NCBI GenBank assembly: GCA_008668455.1
Contig: RQCD01000075.1
Coordinates: 1-16,743, forward strand
Direction: 5' to 3'
Source of the DNA: Clostridia bacterium
Lineage (GTDB): Bacteria; Bacillota; Clostridia; UBA1381
DNA length: 16,743 nt
In this document: positions 14,389 to 16,743 of the stretch, piece by piece
Position numbering within the stretch: the first letter of the stretch is position 1
Layout of the letters: each line of letters opens with the position of its first letter
Notes under the pieces: generated by a model
Database searches by the model: none
Told to the model about the DNA's origin: nothing
What the model saw: only the letters and a program-made list of their open reading frames with translations
Translations under genes and position numbers: made by a program

Positions 14389-15085
14389 AAAATTAAAGAG
14401 ACAGATTGCAGATCTGTTGGGACGTTTTTGCGAGGAGGGTGGAATATACTATATCGGGGGCAGTGATGCGCTGCCGCAGCCGCTTACAAAAGAGGAGGAG
14501 AACGAATTGATTGCAAGAATGCAGGAGGATGAAAGGGCGAAAAATATGCTGCTTGAACGGAATCTGCGTTTGGTGGTCTATATTGCCCGAAAGTTTGAGA
14601 ATACCGGAATCTATGTGGAGGATTTGATCTCCATCCGGACAATCGGCTTGATTAAAGCAATTAAAACCTTTAAGCCGGATAAAAATATTAAGCTTGCAAC
14701 CTATGCGTCCCGGTGCATCGAAAATGAAATTTTGATGTATCTTCGGAAAAATCAGAATCAGCGGTCAGAGGTTTCGATTGATGAGCCGCTGAATGTGGAC
14801 TGGGACGGAAACGAGCTTCTGCTTTCGGATATTTTGGGAACGGAAAGCGATGTGATTTACCGCGGTATTGAGGACGAGGTGGACAGAAAGCTTTTGACGC
14901 TTGCTCTGTCGAAGCTTTCCGAGCGGGAGCAGCAGATTATCCGTCTGCGGTTCGGACTGGGTGCAAAGGAGGAAAAAACACAAAAGGAGGTTGCCGATTT
15001 GTTAGGAATTTCCCAGTCCTACATATCACGGCTGGAAAAAAGAATCATCAACCGTCTGAAAAAAGAAATTTCCCGTATGAATTAA
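14372..15085 (+). CDS. sigE: RNA polymerase sporulation sigma factor sigma-E (pro-form)
   Basis: The early mother-cell sigma factor, made as a membrane-tethered pro-protein and cleaved by SpoIIGA. The GTG start at 14372 (GAGGG 8 bases upstream, inside the spoIIGA 3' end) gives 237 residues, against 239 in B. subtilis. The amphipathic pro-region is about residues 1-26, with cleavage expected in IYYIGGSDALPQPL (25-38). Region 2 is LLERNLRLVVYIARKFENTG to LATYASRCIENEILMYLRKN. A conserved middle block reads SIDEPLNVDWDGNELLLSDI. Region 4 helix-turn-helix is TQKEVADLLGISQSYISRLE. An open frame extends upstream to 14129 but is only spoIIGA read in another frame. Oddity: residue 89 is Arg (CGG, 14636-14638) in DLISIRTIGLIKA, where the family has Gly. 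Confidence 0.95.
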   Translation: MWALFRKLKRQIADLLGRFCEEGGIYYIGGSDALPQPLTKEEENELIARMQEDERAKNMLLERNLRLVVYIARKFENTGIYVEDLISIRTIGLIKAIKTFKPDKNIKLATYASRCIENEILMYLRKNQNQRSEVSIDEPLNVDWDGNELLLSDILGTESDVIYRGIEDEVDRKLLTLALSKLSEREQQIIRLRFGLGAKEEKTQKEVADLLGISQSYISRLEKRIINRLKKEISRMN

Positions 15086-15129
15086 CCGCCGGACGGAGAT
15101 ACTACCAGTGAGGTTTATCAAAGTACATA

Positions 15130-15147
15130 GGAAATCAAAGGATTTCC
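15130..15147 (+). other. Hairpin in the sigE-sigG gap
   Basis: GGAAATC and GATTTCC form a perfect 7-bp stem with the tetraloop AAAG in the 89-base sigE-sigG gap. The tail (GAAATTTTC) is only slightly T-rich, so this is at best a partial terminator. In Bacillus, sigG has its own forespore promoter, so a barrier here would make sense. No clear sigma-F or sigma-G promoter could be picked out. Confidence 0.4.
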
Positions 15148-15174
15148 GAAATTTTCACAACAGGGGGAATTGAT

Positions 15175-15945
15175 TTGATAAACAAGGTAGAAATCTGCGG
15201 TGTCAATACGGCGTCTTTGCCGGTGCTTTCAAGAGAGGAAAAAAACGAACTGTTTCAAAAAATTAAAAAGGGAGACCAGGAGGCAAGGGATATCTTTGTC
15301 AAAGGCAATCTGCGCCTGGTGCTAAGTGTGATTCAGCGGTTTCATAACCGCGGAGAAAATGCGGACGATTTATTTCAGGTGGGCTGCATCGGACTGATCA
15401 AGGCAATTGATAATTTTGATCTGGAGCAGAATGTTCAGTTCTCCACCTATGCCGTTCCGATGATCATTGGCGAGATTCGGCGGTATCTCCGGGATAATAA
15501 TGCAATCCGCGTGAGCCGATCCTTAAAGGATATTGCCTATAAGGCGCTTTATGTCAAGGAAAAGCTGACCAATACCAACTCCCGTGAGCCGACAGTTTCC
15601 GAGATTGCAAAGGAGCTGGATCTTTCCAAGGAGGAGGTTGTGTTCGCGCTGGATGCCATTGCCGATCCGGTGAGCCTGTTTGAGCCGATTTATCATGACG
15701 GCGGCGAGGCGATCTATGTGATGGATCAGGTGAGGGATAAGAAGAATACGGACGAAAACTGGTTGGAGAGCATCGCGTTGGAGGAGGCAATGAAGCATCT
15801 GAACGACCGCGAAAAGCATATTCTGACACTCCGGTTCTTCCGCGGCAAAACGCAGATGGAGGTGGCAGAGGAAATCGGAATCAGCCAGGCACAGGTATCC
15901 AGGCTGGAAAAAAGTGCACTGAAGCACATGCGAAAATATGTCTGA
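15175..15945 (+). CDS. sigG: RNA polymerase sporulation sigma factor sigma-G
   Basis: The late forespore sigma factor that directs genes for spore protection and germination. Its 256 residues match the family and align with B. subtilis SigG. The N-terminal NKVEICGV signature is at 3-10. Region 2 is GNLRLVLSVIQRF, DDLFQVGCIGLIKAIDNFD and FSTYAVPMIIGEIRRYLRDN. A linker block reads IADPVSLFEPIYHDGG and YVMDQV. Region 4 is LRFFRGKTQMEVAEEIGISQ followed by AQVSRLEKSALKHM. The start is TTG (15175), 7 bases after AGGGGG; it is the only start that keeps the signature intact. The gene ends in TGA, which shows TGA is a normal stop in this genome. It follows sigE by 89 bases, the usual clostridial and bacillar order. 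Confidence 0.97.
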   Translation: MINKVEICGVNTASLPVLSREEKNELFQKIKKGDQEARDIFVKGNLRLVLSVIQRFHNRGENADDLFQVGCIGLIKAIDNFDLEQNVQFSTYAVPMIIGEIRRYLRDNNAIRVSRSLKDIAYKALYVKEKLTNTNSREPTVSEIAKELDLSKEEVVFALDAIADPVSLFEPIYHDGGEAIYVMDQVRDKKNTDENWLESIALEEAMKHLNDREKHILTLRFFRGKTQMEVAEEIGISQAQVSRLEKSALKHMRKYV

Positions 15946-15964
15946 TTTTTAGGTGGTGAGAAGT

Positions 15965-16228
15965 ATGGTAAAGGGGTATGATTTAAGACAGCGCGAGGTG
16001 ATCGATATTGACACGGCAGAGCGGCTGGGGTTTGTTTATGATGTGGATGTGGAATTAGAAACCGGTCTGATCCGCTCGGTGATTGTGCCAAGGGTGCATG
16101 GGATTTTCCGGCTGTTTTACAAGGAGCAGGACTATGTGATTCCATGGGAAAATATCAAGGTGATCGGAAAAGAAATCATCTTAATCAGAAATCCGGAAAG
16201 TTGTAAAAAGATTTCTGCAATTCCTTAG
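15965..16228 (+). CDS. ylmC: YlmC/YmxH-family sporulation protein (PRC-barrel domain)
   Basis: A small 87-residue PRC-barrel protein of the YlmC/YmxH group, often found next to sigG in spore formers; the molecular function is unknown. Recognisable features are the N-terminal LRQREVIDIDTAERLGFVYDVDV stretch (about 6-28), the IVPRVHG turn and the C-terminal VIPWENIKVIGKEIILI (about 58-74). There is no signal peptide or membrane segment. The ATG at 15965 has AGGTGG 8 bases upstream. An in-frame GTG at 15953 lies inside that ribosome binding site and is rejected. The gene starts 19 bases after sigG and is probably co-transcribed with it. The two end residues before the stop vary freely in this family. 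Confidence 0.85.
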   Translation: MVKGYDLRQREVIDIDTAERLGFVYDVDVELETGLIRSVIVPRVHGIFRLFYKEQDYVIPWENIKVIGKEIILIRNPESCKKISAIP

Positions 16229-16265
16229 ATTATTTTGTCATAATGTAAAAATTGCAAATGGGGGA

Positions 16266-16295
16266 TTGACAAGCGCGGCTTCTTCATGATATAAT
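16266..16295 (+). promoter_or_regulatory. Promoter of the carA leader transcript
   Basis: TTGACA (16266-16271) and TATAAT (16290-16295) are perfect hexamers 18 bp apart, with TG one base before the -10. This is a very strong sigma-A promoter. Transcription would begin near 16302 and give a leader of about 168 bases before carA. Confidence 0.85.
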
Positions 16296-16326
16296 ATATA
16301 GAAGAAAACATGAGAGGAGCAGAATC

Positions 16327-16395
16327 ATGCCAAAGCTGAAAATACAATCCGGCGCAGTCTTTGTTCTCTCTCTTTTTTGTTTTTTCATTTTGTGA
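16327..16395 (+). CDS. Putative 22-residue carA leader peptide
   Basis: A short frame with its own ribosome binding site (AGAGGAG, 7-8 bases before the ATG) starts right after the carA promoter. Its second half (GAVFVLSLFCFFIL) is encoded by a very T-rich run: about 26 of the last 39 bases are T on the coding strand. The frame stops (TGA, 16393-16395) only five bases before the terminator stem at 16401. A ribosome at that stop would cover the 5' arm of the terminator. This is the layout of the enterobacterial pyrBI leader, in which low UTP slows polymerase in a U-rich run and translation prevents termination. It could instead be a small membrane peptide. No expression evidence is available. 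Confidence 0.6.
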   Translation: MPKLKIQSGAVFVLSLFCFFIL

Positions 16396-16400
16396 CAATG

Positions 16401-16443
16401 AAGTGACAATGGGAAGGTTGTTTCCTGTTGTCACTTTTCTTTT
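16401..16443 (+). terminator. Attenuator terminator in the carA leader
   Basis: Bases 16401-16415 pair with 16422-16436 in a 15-bp stem (two G-U pairs) with a 6-base loop, followed by TTCTTTT (16437-16443). This is a strong intrinsic terminator 26 bases before the carA start and downstream of the promoter, so carA expression needs read-through. GTGACAATG occurs twice (16392-16400 and 16403-16411). The first copy could pair with the 3' arm (16428-16434) as an alternative fold. Confidence 0.85.
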
Positions 16444-16469
16444 AATCAGGGAAAGAAGGGCGAAAGAGC

Positions 16470-16743
16470 ATGAAAGCAAGACTCATTTTAGAAAACGGCG
16501 CAGTTTTTTGCGGCAGCCTGTTCGGTGCGATGAAGGAAGCGGTCGGCGAAGTAGTCTTTACCACCGGCATGACCGGCTACCAGGAAACGCTGACCGATCC
16601 GTCCTATGCAGGGCAGATCGTTGTAATGACATTTCCGCTCATTGGAAATTACGGAATCAATTTAGAGGATATGGAGGCAGACAAGGCAAATCTGACAGCA
16701 TTTGTTGTCCGGGAAAAATGTGATTGCCCCTCTAATTTCCGGA
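16470..16743 (+). CDS. carA: Carbamoyl-phosphate synthase small subunit, 5' part
   Basis: CarA is the glutamine amidotransferase subunit that supplies ammonia to CarB for carbamoyl phosphate, used in pyrimidine and arginine synthesis. Only 91 codons are present; the gene runs off the right edge. The N-terminal domain is clear: ARLILENGAVFCGSLFG (3-19), VGEVVFTTGMTGYQETLTDP (25-44), SYAGQIVVMTFPLIGNYG (45-62) and a conserved SNFR near the end of the window. The glutaminase domain lies beyond the window. The ATG has AAGGG 9 bases upstream. The leader attenuator suggests pyrimidine (UTP) control, which favours a pyrimidine rather than an arginine role. No PyrR-binding motif was recognised. Confidence 0.95.
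   Translation, partial: MKARLILENGAVFCGSLFGAMKEAVGEVVFTTGMTGYQETLTDPSYAGQIVVMTFPLIGNYGINLEDMEADKANLTAFVVREKCDCPSNFR

Noticed and set aside
15130..15174. Sigma-F or sigma-G promoter for sigG
   Set aside because: No pair of elements at acceptable spacing could be matched with confidence.
16361..16723. 120-residue open frame across the carA start
   Set aside because: It is in a different frame from carA and runs through the terminator; the carA frame is unmistakable.

Overview
The window looks like chromosome from an anaerobic, endospore-forming Firmicute of class Clostridia, probably a gut member of the Oscillospiraceae/Ruminococcaceae type. This is inferred from gene content. The evidence is the spoIIGA-sigE-sigG-ylmC sporulation cluster, spmB, a type III glutamine synthetase, a GH88 unsaturated glucuronyl hydrolase, the MEP-pathway gene dxs and AGGAGG-type ribosome binding sites. 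GTG and TTG starts occur in the sporulation genes. No phage, IS, CRISPR, tRNA or rRNA was seen.

Layout. (1) 1-1867, minus: an AraC-type regulator followed by the 5' part of dxs, which carries an in-frame TGA at a conserved glycine codon. (2) 1981-3129, plus: a GH88 hydrolase divergent from the regulator, so the regulator plausibly controls it. (3) 3177-4796, minus: a fused NagB-ROK sugar kinase, convergent with GH88 and sharing a perfect 15-bp hairpin. Regions 2 and 3 together suggest salvage of glycosaminoglycan or host-glycan sugars. (4) 4797-5104: a non-coding stretch with a nested inverted-repeat element. (5) 5105-7186, minus: glnN (GSIII), with a consensus promoter and a leader that can fold either as a terminator or as a hexaloop hairpin of the ANTAR-target type. 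(6) 7376-10950, minus: glycolytic operon pgk-tpiA-gpmI. (7) 11113-12679, minus: two tandem SGNH/GDSL hydrolase paralogs. (8) 12743-13249, minus: spmB.

(9) 13377-16228, plus: spoIIGA-sigE-sigG-ylmC. The promoter has 21 bp between its -35 and -10 hexamers and Spo0A-box-like sites, recalling the B. subtilis spoIIG promoter. SpoIIGA and pro-sigma-E (mother cell) overlap by 17 bp. Sigma-G (forespore) and a PRC-barrel YlmC/YmxH protein follow. (10) 16266-16743, plus: a strong promoter, a 22-codon U-rich leader ORF, an intrinsic terminator and then carA (5' part). This arrangement matches UTP-sensing, translation-coupled attenuation of the enterobacterial pyrBI type.

The most interesting signals are regulatory RNAs: the carA leader and the glnN leader. 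Next come the NagB-ROK fusion, the nested palindromic element at 4952-5100, and two single-base anomalies at invariant positions (a stop in dxs and Gly to Arg in sigma-E region 2). Those two could be real mutations or sequence errors. All calls come from reading the sequence and from memory of the families; no database search was run.
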